A stretch of DNA of 64,000 nt. It comes from Mesorhizobium sp. STM 4661. GTDB lineage: Bacteria; Pseudomonadota; Alphaproteobacteria; Rhizobiales; Rhizobiaceae. A program made the position numbers and the translations under genes. The DNA is taken from the NCBI RefSeq assembly GCF_000359125.1, contig NZ_CAAF010000055.1, positions 25,218-89,217 on the forward strand. The letters run 5' to 3'. Positions 44,455 to 55,199 of the stretch are shown here, piece by piece; positions within the stretch are counted from its first letter, which is position 1; the number at the start of each line of letters is the position of its first letter. The notes beneath the pieces were generated by a model. It had not been told where the DNA came from and ran no database searches. It was given only the letters and a program-made list of their open reading frames with translations.

Positions 44455-45538
44455 TCAGCGCGCCACTGCTGGCAGGCCGATGAGGGGATCATCGCTCAAC
44501 TGGCCGACGCTTTCCAGCGTCATGTAGCGGGGCGCGCTGGACGCGAGCTTCGGCACCTTCGGCCGGATCTGGTCGGCGACGGCCCGCCACTGGATGCTGG
44601 CGGCCTCGGGTGTCTCCTGGGCGAACGCGGTGGCGATGAAGGCGGAGACAACGCGGCGGCCGCTCTTGCCGGCATGCGCCAGCACGTTCCTCATGAAGTG
44701 AACGCGGCAGCGTTGCCATGTCGCTGAGAGAACCTTGATGACGGCGGCCTTCAGGCCCTCATGGGCGTCGGAGACGACCAGCTTCACGCCGTGCAGGCCT
44801 CTGCGGGTGAGCTTGCGCAGGAACTCGGTCCAGATCGGCTCGGCCTCGGACGTGCCGATCTCCATGCCCAGAACCTCGCGCCGGCCGTCGCTGTTGACGC
44901 CGACCGCGATGATGACGGCCACGGAGACGATGCGCCCGCCGCGACGGACCTTAAGTTAGGTGGCGTCGATCCACAGGTAGGGCCAATCGCCCTCGATCGG
45001 CCGTTCAAGGAAGGCCTTCACCTTGCCATCGATCTCCTCGCAGAGCCGCGACACCTGGCTCTTCGAGATCCCCGACATGCCCATGGCCTTGACGAGGTCG
45101 TCGACCGACCGCGTCGAGACGCACTGGACATAGGCTTCCTGGATGACGGCCGTCAGCGCCTTCTCGGCCATCCGGCGCGGATCGAGGAAGCCCGGGAAGT
45201 AGGAGCCGTTCCTGAGCTTGGGAATACGCAGTTCGACGGTGCCGGCACGTGTCTCCCAGTCCCTTTCGCGCTAGCCATTGCGCTGGGCCGTCCGGAGCGT
45301 GCTCTTCTCGCCATAAGCGGCGCCGGTCGCGGCGCCCACCTCCATCTCCATCAGCCGCTCGGCGGCAAAGCCGATCATCTCGCGCAGCGGATCGGCATCC
45401 GCGCTCTTCTCCACAAGCGCGCGCAGGTTCATCATGTCGTCGGTCATCGGTGATCCTTCCAAGCAGGAGTTGGTGTCGCAACCCTTACGGAAAGCGCCGA
45501 TGACCACCGCGCTATCAAGCTACACCACGTCCAGGGAC
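44393..45538. mobile_element. Degraded IS256-family insertion sequence
   Basis: Ends are 21-base imperfect inverted repeats: GTCCCACGATGTGGTGTAGCT at 44393-44413 is matched at 18 of 21 positions by the complement of 45518-45538. The interior holds a ruined IS256-family (Mutator-like) transposase gene. I find no clean 8-base target duplication, which suggests later deletion or recombination. The left flank is the prtN-like gene and the right flank is a piece of an IS110-type element. Confidence 0.85.
44455..45507 (-). pseudogene. IS256-family transposase, inactive
   Basis: All parts are in one minus-strand frame, with landmarks MTDDMMNLRALVEKS, then VELRIPKLRNGSYFPGF, SQVSRLCEEIDGKVKAF, DWPYLWIDAT and WQRCRVHFMRNVLAHAGKSGRR. 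Two nonsense codons interrupt it: TAG at 45271-45273 after AQRNG and TAA at 44956-44958 after WIDAT, both where homologues have Tyr. After VPKLA the frame jumps to the protein's last segment RYMTLESVGQLSDDP, so roughly 90 codons, including the third catalytic acid of the DDE triad, are deleted. Confidence 0.88.
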
Positions 45539-45617
45539 GTCACCGACACAGATCCATCGGCGCCGATTGCGTGAAGTTGAACACGTTTTTCGCCAGATCA
45601 ATTCCGATGGTTCCCAT
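45539..45617 (-). pseudogene. 5' remnant of an IS110-family transposase
   Basis: On the minus strand from ATG 45615-45617 the sequence reads MGTIGIDLAKNVF, the hallmark start of IS110-type DEDD transposases. A one-base loss then shifts the frame (the restored frame gives QLHAIGADGSVSV). It ends where the IS256 inverted repeat begins. Only about 26 codons remain, and its start codon touches the stop codon of the neighbouring PLP-enzyme gene. Confidence 0.78.
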
Positions 45618-46906
45618 CAGAGTTCAAAATTAAACTCGCGTTTCAGATAAAGGCGCAGCGAAGCTATGTCAGGCTCGGCCATCTTTACCCTGTCCACGGA
45701 CCCATGTTCTTTCAGCCCGGTCGAACAGCCGATGACAACGATCGGCCCGTCGTTGTTCAAACCGGTCAGATCGCCAAGAGCCGCAAACGCGGCACTTGAC
45801 GAAATTTCCTGCCACAGACCCTGCCGACCAAGCATGCGGTTGGCGGCACGGGCGGCTTCGTCTTCGACCAGCAAGGCGATCCCATTACTGTCCTGGATTG
45901 CTCTGATGGCGCGGTACCCGGTCACGATCGTGGCCGTTCCCGACTGGACTGTCGGCCGCGCGACGACGGCGTTGGCGGGATCACCGCGCTTTATTGCATG
46001 ATGGAGCGGTCCACGCGCCGCTGGTTCGACCGAGACGAGTTGCGGTATCCGGTTGATATGGCCAAGGAGCCGCGCCTCGGAAAAACCTTTGTAAATTCCA
46101 TAGAGCAGCTCGCCGTATCCCGTCGGAACGACGACCGCTGCCGGCACCCGGCCATCCATCTCTGCCAGAATTTCATAGGCTATGGTCTTGTAGCCTTCCG
46201 GGCCCCAGGGGTGGCCGGTATGAATCGGAGTCAGGTTTGAGACCGGATAGGTTCCCGGCAGCGATTGAAGCGCCCGCATCGCGGACCACCTCGCTTCGCT
46301 GGGAAGGAAAACCGGATAAGCCCCATAGCTGCGGATCATCGCACGGAAGGCAGCGCTGACATCCGGCATGGTAAGAACGATGCAGTTGAGTCCTCCCCTG
46401 CTGGCCATGGCAGCTGCCGAAACGCCATGATTTCCCGACGACGCAACGATGATGGTAGAGGCCCCTTCATGAAGGGCCGCCGAAATTGTGAGCTTGTTCA
46501 AGCGGTCCTTGTGGCTCCAGGTAGGGTTCCGACTTTCGTCCTTGATGTAGACCCCGCGCCCCTGATGTTGCCGCGGCGCCACCTCGGAGACATTGACCAG
46601 CGGCGTCCCACCGACTGGCATTGACGCCCGCACATGCACTGGAGGCAGGATTTCTTCCCAATCTCGCCAACACGCGCCGCGTCGAAACGACAGGTGCCGG
46701 GCGGACGCGTAGTCGTAGGCAACCTCCAGCGGGTATTGCATCGTGTCGTTGGACGTGTCGGGGCAACCGGCGAGCAATGTCGGGAACAGGTCATGTACCG
46801 GGTTCCCCGGCCCAAGTGACCTCTGGGCAGTCGCCAGTGAACGTGCGGCCCGGATGGGGTTGACCGAGTCTTCGATCGTTTCCCTGCGGCTGGGTTCGGT
46901 GATCAC
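45617..46906 (-). CDS. Threonine synthase/dehydratase-like PLP enzyme (fold type II)
   Basis: The 429-residue enzyme has the fold-II PLP signature: Schiff-base Lys133 in WSHKDRLNK, the phosphate/substrate loop SSGNHGVSAA, and a C-terminal glycine-rich strand VVIGCSTG. It resembles threonine synthase and threonine-dehydratase-like lyases but does not match a canonical ThrC N-terminus, so beta-elimination or replacement on a 3-hydroxy or O-substituted amino acid is more likely than threonine synthesis. It starts at GTG 46906 inside the stop of the M20 peptidase gene (GTGA) and ends the eight-gene operon. The last bases abut IS110 debris, so the C-terminus could be altered. Confidence 0.82.
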   Translation of the reverse strand: MITEPSRRETIEDSVNPIRAARSLATAQRSLGPGNPVHDLFPTLLAGCPDTSNDTMQYPLEVAYDYASARHLSFRRGACWRDWEEILPPVHVRASMPVGGTPLVNVSEVAPRQHQGRGVYIKDESRNPTWSHKDRLNKLTISAALHEGASTIIVASSGNHGVSAAAMASRGGLNCIVLTMPDVSAAFRAMIRSYGAYPVFLPSEARWSAMRALQSLPGTYPVSNLTPIHTGHPWGPEGYKTIAYEILAEMDGRVPAAVVVPTGYGELLYGIYKGFSEARLLGHINRIPQLVSVEPAARGPLHHAIKRGDPANAVVARPTVQSGTATIVTGYRAIRAIQDSNGIALLVEDEAARAANRMLGRQGLWQEISSSAAFAALGDLTGLNNDGPIVVIGCSTGLKEHGSVDRVKMAEPDIASLRLYLKREFNFEL

Positions 46907-48294
46907 TGCAATCGTCCGAGTTCGGCGAAGATACGCACCCAACTGCGCGCGCCCCGGCGCAGCCGTTCGGTGTCGTAGTTCTCGTCGGGCGCATGGATCG
47001 CGTCGCCGGGCAGGATGAAGCCGACCAGGATGCAGGCCACGCCGAGCAGTTCGTCGATCTGCTGCACCGCCGGGATCGCTCCCCCGGTTCCCTTGAGCAC
47101 GGTCGGTGTCCCCCATTCTGCCGTCAGCCCCCGCGCGGTGGCCTTCAGGAACGGGCTGTCCTGGCTCAGGGTCACCGCCGTGCTGCCGCCGGTTCCGGTG
47201 AACTCCACCGTGCAACCGGGCGGTACGCGCGCGCCCACATGCTTTCGAAAGGTGTTGCGCACTTTGTCGGGCGATTGACCGGCGACGAGGCGGAAAGAAA
47301 TGCGCGCCGTCGCCGTGCCCGGCAGCACCGAGCGTTCGTTCGGCCCTTGATTGCCGCCGGTGATGCCATTGATATCGACCGTCGGTCGCCCCCACATCGC
47401 CTCGATCGGCGAGTACCCGGCCTCGGTCATGCCGCCGGACAGATCAATCGCGTCTGCAGGATCGGTTTCGCGCACCAGATCACGCCACAGCGCACGGACA
47501 TGCGCAGGAAGTGCCTTCACGTCATCGTAAAATCCGTCGATGGCGACGCGGCCTTGTTCGTCGTGCAGACCGGCAAGAATCCCGCTCAGGATTCGGATCG
47601 GATTGGCAGCGACGGCGCCGAAATGGCCGGAATGAAGATCAGGATTAGGTGCCGAGATTGTCACCCTCTCGTGCAATAGCCCCTTGAGTTGTGTGGTGAT
47701 GGCGGGCTGTCCAGCCGTCCACATCTCGGCATCGCAGATGAAGGCCGCATCGCACGCCAGTTCATCCTTATGCGCCGCAACGAAGGCTGCAAGGCTTGGC
47801 GAGCCGGATTCTTCCTCGCCTTCCAGCATGACGACGATCTCGCCCGGGAATTCGCCTTCGACCGCATTCCAGGCCCGCAGCGCCTCGATGAATGTCCAGA
47901 GCTGGCTTTTGCTGTCGGACGCACCGCGCCCGTAAAAGCGCGTCATACCATCCTGTGGTATCAGTTTTGGCGCGAACGGCGGGTGCGTCCAGCTGGCAGG
48001 ATCGCCCACGGGCTGTACATCGTAATGGCCGTAGAACAAAAGCCGGGGGCGGGACGCGCCTGAACCGCCGGGCGAACGGGCCAGCACGACGGGATGGCCC
48101 TCGGTCGGCACGACGCGGGCGGAAAGGCCGATTGCGCCAAGTTCCCGAACCAGCCATTCCGCCGTACGCAGGATACCCTCTCTGCCGGACGGCTCGTTGG
48201 AAACCGAGGGGATCGAGATCAGTTTGAGCAGCTTGCCGATGGCACGGTCCTGATTATCCTCGATTTCGGTCAACACGCGTTCAATGTCCGGCAT
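46903..48294 (-). CDS. M20 family metallopeptidase (dipeptidase)
   Basis: This cytoplasmic zinc peptidase of 463 residues belongs to the M20 (CPG2/carnosinase-like) group. Metal ligands lie in LFYGHYDVQPVGD, FYGRGASDSKSQ and MLEGEEESGS with the general-base Glu. A dimerisation lid domain falls at ~210-330, and the last metal His is in GDAIHAPDENY. In this operon it would cut an imported dipeptide or deacylate an N-acyl amino acid. ATG 48294 gives the family N-terminus. The gap to the upstream lyase gene is 31 bases. Confidence 0.9.
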   Translation of the reverse strand: MPDIERVLTEIEDNQDRAIGKLLKLISIPSVSNEPSGREGILRTAEWLVRELGAIGLSARVVPTEGHPVVLARSPGGSGASRPRLLFYGHYDVQPVGDPASWTHPPFAPKLIPQDGMTRFYGRGASDSKSQLWTFIEALRAWNAVEGEFPGEIVVMLEGEEESGSPSLAAFVAAHKDELACDAAFICDAEMWTAGQPAITTQLKGLLHERVTISAPNPDLHSGHFGAVAANPIRILSGILAGLHDEQGRVAIDGFYDDVKALPAHVRALWRDLVRETDPADAIDLSGGMTEAGYSPIEAMWGRPTVDINGITGGNQGPNERSVLPGTATARISFRLVAGQSPDKVRNTFRKHVGARVPPGCTVEFTGTGGSTAVTLSQDSPFLKATARGLTAEWGTPTVLKGTGGAIPAVQQIDELLGVACILVGFILPGDAIHAPDENYDTERLRRGARSWVRIFAELGRLQ

Positions 48295-48325
48295 GGCCGA
48301 TGTCCTTTTGAAGATGTTCGCGCTG

Positions 48326-49508
48326 TCAGGCTGCGCTAACTGCCCCGGTGACCGCACGCAGCTTCAAGGCCGCGAAAAAACGCGCCAGATCGTCGGACAG
48401 GTCATCGAAAGCTTCCATGCCGACGCTGAGCCGCAGCAGGAATTCAGTGCCTGTCCATGGCCTGGCACTCCGCAACGCCTTGACAGAGACGGGCGCGAGA
48501 AGGCTTTTCGTCCCTCCCCAGGATGCACCGATCGAGATCAGTTCCAAGGCGTCGAGGGCCGCGAGAACATTCGCGCTGCTGCACGAGTCCAGTTCAAAGC
48601 TGAACACCCCGGCAGCGCCGGAAAAATCGCGCTGCCAAATGTGATGCCCCGGATCACCCGGCAAGGCCGGATGAAGAACCCTGGCGACCGCTGGCTGCTC
48701 GGTCAGCCACTGCGCAATCTTTATGCCATTCGCCGACGCGTGTTTCAGACGCACCGCCATCGTCTCGATTCCGCGCATGACCAGGGCGCAATCGTCTGGC
48801 GAGGCATTGATCCCCATGCGCCCGATGAACGATTTCAGTTCCAGCCCCAGCTTTTCGTCGCAAACCGTGATCGATCCCATGAGCACATCCGAGTGACCGG
48901 AAAAGTGCTTGCTCAGCGCTTCGACCACAATATCGACGCCATGGACCAGCGGCTTGAAATTCAGGGGTGACGCCCAGGTGTTGTCGCACCCGACCAACGC
49001 GCCGCAGGCCCGTGCGATGGCGACGATTGCAGGAACATCCTGCACTTCCATCGTCACCGAACCCGGCGTTTCGACCCAGACCAATCGGGTCGGCGTTTCG
49101 AGTTCGCGCGTCAACGCCGCCATGTCGCAGGGGTCGTAATAGATGACCGCGATGCCCAGTTTGGACAGTTCTCGATCCGCAAAGTCACGCACCGGGCCAT
49201 AGGCACTGTCCGGGATCAGCACGCGGTCGCCGGTTCCCAGAACGCACAACATGGCGCATGTGATCGCAGCTTGACCGGAAGGCGTCAGAACCGTGCGTGT
49301 GCCCGCTTCCATCTGCGTGATCTTCTGTTCGAGGTAGCGGTGCGTGGGAGTACCATAGAGGCCATACACATAGTCGTCAGGGCCGCGTTCGAAACGCGTC
49401 GCAAAGCTTTGCGCATCGGCATAGCGGATGGTCGACGCGCGGAACACGGGCACAGCAAGGGTGTCAAAGCCCTTCAGGCTCACCTCCACACGCGACACAC
49501 AGCGCGTC

Positions 49509-49525
<17 letters not shown>
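48326..49525 (-). CDS. Cys/Met-metabolism PLP enzyme (cystathionine beta-lyase-like)
   Basis: The 399-residue fold type I PLP enzyme shows an N-terminal YGLYGTPTHRYLEQ substrate-phosphate region, GQAAITCAMLCVL, CDNTWASPLNF with the PLP-nitrogen Asp, and Lys206 in EALSKHFSGHSDV. The C-terminal RLSVGMEAFDDL supplies the carboxylate-binding Arg. It resembles MetC-type cystathionine beta-lyases, which release pyruvate, ammonia and a thiol; substrates such as lanthionine or other S-substituted cysteines are equally likely. Starts at 49525 or 49519 overlap the ATPase stop. Confidence 0.9.
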
Positions 49526-50506
<981 letters not shown>

Positions 50507-50510
<4 letters not shown>

Positions 50511-51505
50511 GGCCGTTGCCCCGCCTGCGCGATCCCGACCGGGCAGGCCACCAGAACCGACGATTGCGGCAGCGCCTGAAGCGGCGGTCGTCGGGTGCGG
50601 CAGACCGGCATCACGACATCGCATCGCGGCGCAAAGGCGCAGGCCTCAACCGGCGCGCCCATGGTCGGCGGCAGGCCGGGGATGCCACGAAAGGGTGACC
50701 CGGACAGGTCTTCTTCGCGCGGAATGGCATTGACGAGGCCCAGCGTATAGGGGTGCCGGGGGGTGACCAGCACATCGGCCACGTCGCCGAATTCGACGAT
50801 CCGCCCGGCATACATGACGGCGACCCGGTGCGCCATCGACGCGACGACGCCCATGTCGTGGGTGATCAGCACGATGCCCATGTTCAGCTTCTTCTGCAGG
50901 CTCTGCAACAACGCGAGGATCTGCGCTTGGATCGTCACGTCCAGCGCGGTGGTCGGCTCGTCGGCGATCAGCAGGGGCGGCTCGCCGGCAATCGCGCTGG
51001 CAATCATCGCCCGCTGCCGCAGCCCGCCGGACAGTTCATGCGGATATTGTTTCATCCGCTGCGCCGGGTCCGACATCCCGACCAGCGCCAGCAGGTCCTC
51101 GGCCTGTCTTTCGGCCTGCATGGTGGTCAGGCCGCGTTGCCTCTCGGCGACTTCCGCAATCTGCCGGCCAATGCGGCGCAGGGGGTTGAGGGCGCTCATC
51201 GGATCCTGAAAGATGACACCGACCGACCTGCCCCGGATATGGCGCAGCCGGTTTTCGGCCATTCCGGCGATTTCCACGCCGCCGATCCTGAAAGACCCGC
51301 TGATCTGGACGGCCACCCCGACCGGCATCAGGCCAAGCGGTGCAAAGTTCATCACCGTCTTGCCCGACCCGCTTTCGCCGACAACCGCCAGCGTTTCGCC
51401 GCGCCCGACCGCAAAGCTGACCCTGTCGACCGGCCGCAGGGCTCCGCCCTTGGTCAACAGATCGACGCTCAGGTCGCTGACCTCGACAACATTCTGCGTG
51501 GTCAT
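50507..51505 (-). CDS. Peptide ABC transporter ATPase (DppD/OppD-like)
   Basis: This 332-residue ATPase has Walker A GESGSGKTVM, Q loop VIFQDPMSALNP, signature ELSGGLRQRAMIASA, Walker B LLIADEPTTALDV, the H loop LITHDMGVVA and a C-terminal CAFAPRCDVVMPVCR cluster-type extension. It starts inside the stop codon of the permease gene upstream. Confidence 0.94.
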
Positions 51506-52422
51506 GCTTTCACATTCTTTTCTGCATCATCGGCGGTCTGCGTCTGCCAGGTTGCGGCGATCAGATGGCTGCGTTTCAGCGGCTTGCCGCGCAGCTCAAC
51601 CGGGATGCGGTTCAGGGCGATGGCCTCGCCCATCAGGTTGAAACTGATGACCACCCCGGTTAGGGCCAGCCCGGGAAGGATGACCAGCCAGGGGTTGCTG
51701 TCCAGATAGGGCAGGGCATCGACCAACATCTGGCCCCATTCCGGCGTGGGCGGCTGGATGCCGAGGCCGAGGAAGGACAGCGTGGCAATCGCCAACGCCA
51801 CCGCGCCTGCATCGGCCGACACATAGACCAGCACCATGCCCAGCGTTGCCGGCAGCAGATGGCGGAAATAGATGCGCAGCGGGCTGGCCCCCAGCACGCG
51901 CAGCGCCTCCATGTGCGGACGGTTCAGCACGCCGATGGCGACGCCGCGGGCCACCCGGGTTGACCCCGACCAGAAGGCCAGCACCAGCGCCAGCACCATG
52001 TTCCAGTAGCCGGTTCCCAGGATGCCGATGACCGCTAGCGCGATGATCAGCGAGGGCAGCGCCATGAAAACCTCGACAAACCGCATGATGACCTCGTCGA
52101 CCCGGCCGCCGGCGAAACCGGCAAAGGTGCCAAGGGTCACGCCGATCACCAGCTTGCAGGTGACCACGATGGTCATCGCGATCACCGTGGTCCGCGCCGC
52201 CGCCACCAGCCGCGACAGCAGGTCACGGCCGATATGGTCGGTTCCAAGCCAATGTTCGGCCGACGGGCCGGTCAGTCGCGCGGTCAGATCCTGGGCGCTG
52301 GGGTCATAGGGCACGATCCACGGTCCGACGATGCCCAGAAGAAAGACCAGACCCACCCCGATCAATGCCGATTTCGGAAACCTGCCGATCGCTTCGCCGA
52401 TGGAAAAGAGGATGCGTTTCAT
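51502..52422 (-). CDS. Peptide ABC transporter permease (DppC-like)
   Basis: The 306-residue inner-membrane protein has six helices: N-terminal FPKSALIGVGLVFLLGIVG, the DppC extracytoplasmic motif HWLGTDHIGRDLLSRLV, and EAA loop PHMEALRVLGASPLRIYFRHLLP. ATG 52422 is used because the upstream frame is a shadow of the DppB-like gene. Translationally coupled to it by ATGA. Confidence 0.93.
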   Translation of the reverse strand: MKRILFSIGEAIGRFPKSALIGVGLVFLLGIVGPWIVPYDPSAQDLTARLTGPSAEHWLGTDHIGRDLLSRLVAAARTTVIAMTIVVTCKLVIGVTLGTFAGFAGGRVDEVIMRFVEVFMALPSLIIALAVIGILGTGYWNMVLALVLAFWSGSTRVARGVAIGVLNRPHMEALRVLGASPLRIYFRHLLPATLGMVLVYVSADAGAVALAIATLSFLGLGIQPPTPEWGQMLVDALPYLDSNPWLVILPGLALTGVVISFNLMGEAIALNRIPVELRGKPLKRSHLIAATWQTQTADDAEKNVKA

Positions 52423-53354
52423 GCGAACTGCCTCCGCAGTTTGGGATCGACCGCGATCATCACCAGGTCTGCCGCCAGATTGACCAGGGTGACGTAAAGG
52501 ACAAAGACCAGAAGGCAGGCCTGCATCACCATGAAATCCCTTGACCGGATTCCCGCGACGAACAACTCCCCGATGCCGTGCAAGGCAAAAAGCGGTTCCA
52601 CGATGATGGCCCCGATGGTCATGGCGCCGATCATGTTGCCCAGCGCGCTGACATAGGCGGGCACCGCGTTCGGCAGCGCATCCAGCAGCATGATGCGCAG
52701 CATCGGGGCGCCCTTGGCGCGGGCCGTCAGCACATAGGGGCGCGTCATGGCTTCGGATATGCCGATCCGCAGCACGCGCGACAGCACGGCAGCCGAGGAC
52801 AGGGCAATGGTGACCGACGGCAGGATCCAGCTCTGCAACGACCGGTCGCCGTAGGTGGGCAACCATTGCAGCAGGACGCCGAACACCAGGATCAGAATGG
52901 CACCACCGAAGAACACCGGTGTCGAGGCGCCCAGGAGCGCCAGAAACCGGACAGCCTGATCCGGCATCCGCGCCGGCCGTGCCGCGCCGATCAGCCCCAT
53001 GACCGACGACAGGATGATCGTCACGATGCTGCCGCCGAGCACCAGCTTGATCGTGGTAGGAAGCCTGTCCCGGATCGACTTTCCAACATCTTCGCCGGTG
53101 ATATAGCCGATGCCGAAATCTCCCCGGGTGACGCCGCGCAGCCAGTTCCAGTAGCGGAGCGGGACCGGATCATTGATGCCGAGTTCTTCGGCGATCCGGT
53201 CCACCATTTCCTTGGGAGCGCCGGGGAACCGCAGTTCGGCGACCATCTGCGCGACGTTGCCGGGGGCGGCGACAACCAGTCCGAAACACAGGACCGACGC
53301 GATCACCAGCAGCAGGAGAGAGTTGCGCAGACGGCGCGCGAGATATGCGGACAT
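52419..53354 (-). CDS. Peptide ABC transporter permease (DppB-like)
   Basis: The 311-residue permease begins with a first helix NSLLLLVIASVLCFGLVVAAPG. It then shows the DppB-type extracytoplasmic loop with RIAEELGINDPVPLRYWNWL, and the EAA segment TRPYVLTARAKGAPMLRIMLLDALPNAV. It starts 20 bases after the binding-protein gene, the classic Dpp order. Confidence 0.93.
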   Translation of the reverse strand: MSAYLARRLRNSLLLLVIASVLCFGLVVAAPGNVAQMVAELRFPGAPKEMVDRIAEELGINDPVPLRYWNWLRGVTRGDFGIGYITGEDVGKSIRDRLPTTIKLVLGGSIVTIILSSVMGLIGAARPARMPDQAVRFLALLGASTPVFFGGAILILVFGVLLQWLPTYGDRSLQSWILPSVTIALSSAAVLSRVLRIGISEAMTRPYVLTARAKGAPMLRIMLLDALPNAVPAYVSALGNMIGAMTIGAIIVEPLFALHGIGELFVAGIRSRDFMVMQACLLVFVLYVTLVNLAADLVMIAVDPKLRRQFA

Positions 53355-53374
53355 GACGGTCTTTCCGGCAAGAG

Positions 53375-54949
53375 CTACTGCGACAGGGTGATGCCCCGAT
53401 ACGGGAAGTCATAGTCCGAGGGCGGAACCGTGAAACCCTTGACCCTCTGGGATGTCGCCCAATAGGTCGGGCGGTACAGGATCGGCGCAAAGTAGGTCTT
53501 TTCCCGCAGAACGTCATAAAAGGCCTGCAGCGCCGCCATCTGCGCGTCGGCGCCGACCGCTTCGGTCGCCGCCATGATCAGCGCGTCCAGGCCGGGATCA
53601 AGCGCGATCTTGCCGTCCGAGCCGCTTTCGATCGTCGTCAGGAACATCAGCGTCACGGTCCCGAACGGATCGTAAGGCGCCCCGTAGGTCTGGAAGATCG
53701 CCATGTCGAAGGCCCGCTTGGGGATTTCGGAATGCCGGGAGGCATAGTCGACCAGGCGGACCGTGACCTCGACCCCGATTTCCCCAAGCTGCTGTTGCAG
53801 GATTTCGGCAATCGCCTTCGACCCGGGGATGTGCTCGTCGGACACCAGCAGGTCCACCGCCAGTTTCTGGCCGCCCTTCGACCGGAACGGCGCGCCCGTC
53901 CAGCCGGCCGCCTCCAGGATTTGCCTGGCCGCCTCCACGTCGCGAACCGAAGCATCGCGCGGCGTGCCCGACATCGGCACGGTGGGTCCGAACAGGTTTC
54001 CCGCCGGCTCGGCGTCACCGTTGAACATGACATCCGCGATGGCAACCCGGTCAAAGCCGATATCGATCGCCTGCCGGACGGCCTGATCGGCAAGTGCCGC
54101 ATTTCTTTCGGGATTGTAGGAAAGAACCATGGTGATGGAGCTTTGGTTGGTGAAGACGTTCAGCCCCGCCCGGCGCAAGGTGTCCGCTTCCCGCGATGTA
54201 AGCCCGGCCAGATAGTCGCCACCCACGACGTCGAGGTCGCCCGCGCGCATCGCATCGACACGGGATCGCGCATCGGGCATCACGATGATCTCGATCTCGG
54301 CAAGCGTCGACTTTTCGCCCCAGTAGGCGTCATTGCGCACGAACAGGCTGCCGGAGTCGGAATTTTCCTTCGCGATCCATTGCCCGGTGCCGACCGGGGC
54401 GATCATCTTGCCCTCGGCATCGACGGAATCGGGCGACAGGAAGCGCACCGGCCGGACATAGCTCAGCTCGTACATCAGGCCGGGCACCGGTTGCGAAAAC
54501 GCGATCTCGATCGTGGCGTCGTCGATCTTCCGGATGCCCGCGAAATACTTGGAGGCGTTGATCCAGGAGTTGTCCTCGATCCCCAGCCAGAGTTTCAGAT
54601 TCCAGATGGCCGAATCGGCGTTGAAGGGTGTTCCGTCGGAGAAGCTGACGTTCTGGCGCAGCTTGAACGTGACCTTCTTTTCGTCTCCCGAAGAGCTCCA
54701 CGACTCGGCAAGGCATGGCACGGGCGTGCCGCCGACGCCGTAGCGCACCAGCGGTTCGTAGATCAGATCCTGCAGGTGAAACAGCGCCACATAGTCGCGG
54801 GCATCAAGATTGGCCGAGGCCTTGCCTGCTGCAACACGCAGCCTGCCCGTCAGACCCTCGGCCAGCGCGGCCGTAAACACACCTTGCAGCCCCAACGCCA
54901 CAGGGGTGGTCAGGAGCGTCGTCATCAAATGGCGGCGTGTCAGTGTCAT
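53375..54949 (-). CDS. Periplasmic peptide-binding protein, SBP family 5
   Basis: The 524-residue product is exported by a Tat-like signal (TRRHLMTTLLTTPVALGLQG). Its mature family 5 fold carries the SFSDGTPFNADSAIWNLKLW signature and a YDYPYRG-like end, here SDYDFPYRGITL. ATG 54949 has AAGGAG nine bases upstream; the farther ATG at 54979 and the frame from 55165 lack a ribosome site. It is first in an eight-gene operon (53375 to 45617) and divergent from a LysR gene. Confidence 0.93.
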   Translation of the reverse strand: MTLTRRHLMTTLLTTPVALGLQGVFTAALAEGLTGRLRVAAGKASANLDARDYVALFHLQDLIYEPLVRYGVGGTPVPCLAESWSSSGDEKKVTFKLRQNVSFSDGTPFNADSAIWNLKLWLGIEDNSWINASKYFAGIRKIDDATIEIAFSQPVPGLMYELSYVRPVRFLSPDSVDAEGKMIAPVGTGQWIAKENSDSGSLFVRNDAYWGEKSTLAEIEIIVMPDARSRVDAMRAGDLDVVGGDYLAGLTSREADTLRRAGLNVFTNQSSITMVLSYNPERNAALADQAVRQAIDIGFDRVAIADVMFNGDAEPAGNLFGPTVPMSGTPRDASVRDVEAARQILEAAGWTGAPFRSKGGQKLAVDLLVSDEHIPGSKAIAEILQQQLGEIGVEVTVRLVDYASRHSEIPKRAFDMAIFQTYGAPYDPFGTVTLMFLTTIESGSDGKIALDPGLDALIMAATEAVGADAQMAALQAFYDVLREKTYFAPILYRPTYWATSQRVKGFTVPPSDYDFPYRGITLSQ

Positions 54950-55174
54950 TGGCCTTACTCCTTGTTTCTTGTTGATCATTTTTCCTTGGACAGGCAGGCC
55001 TGCCACCGCCGACGGCAATCGGAGACGTTCGTGACCCGCAGATTGGTGGGCTCTGCCGAGACGAACCGCATGCGATTCCGTTCGGACGATACCGTCAGCA
55101 GCCTTCCCCAGTTGATCTTCATACTTTGACATCGCACATCCTTCGCTGTCTAATACTAAGGTCACCGGCTTCTA

Positions 55175-55198
55175 TGCCAATTAGTTATGGGTTAGGCA
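55175..55198. promoter_or_regulatory. Possible LysR-type operator beside lysR
   Basis: TGCC (55175-55178) and GGCA (55195-55198) frame the stretch AATTAGTTATGGGTTA, a short inverted repeat with T-N11-A-like spacing. It lies directly before the lysR start codon in the region divergent from the peptide-uptake operon. The location fits autoregulation; the repeat itself is short. Confidence 0.4.
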
Positions 55199-55199
55199 C

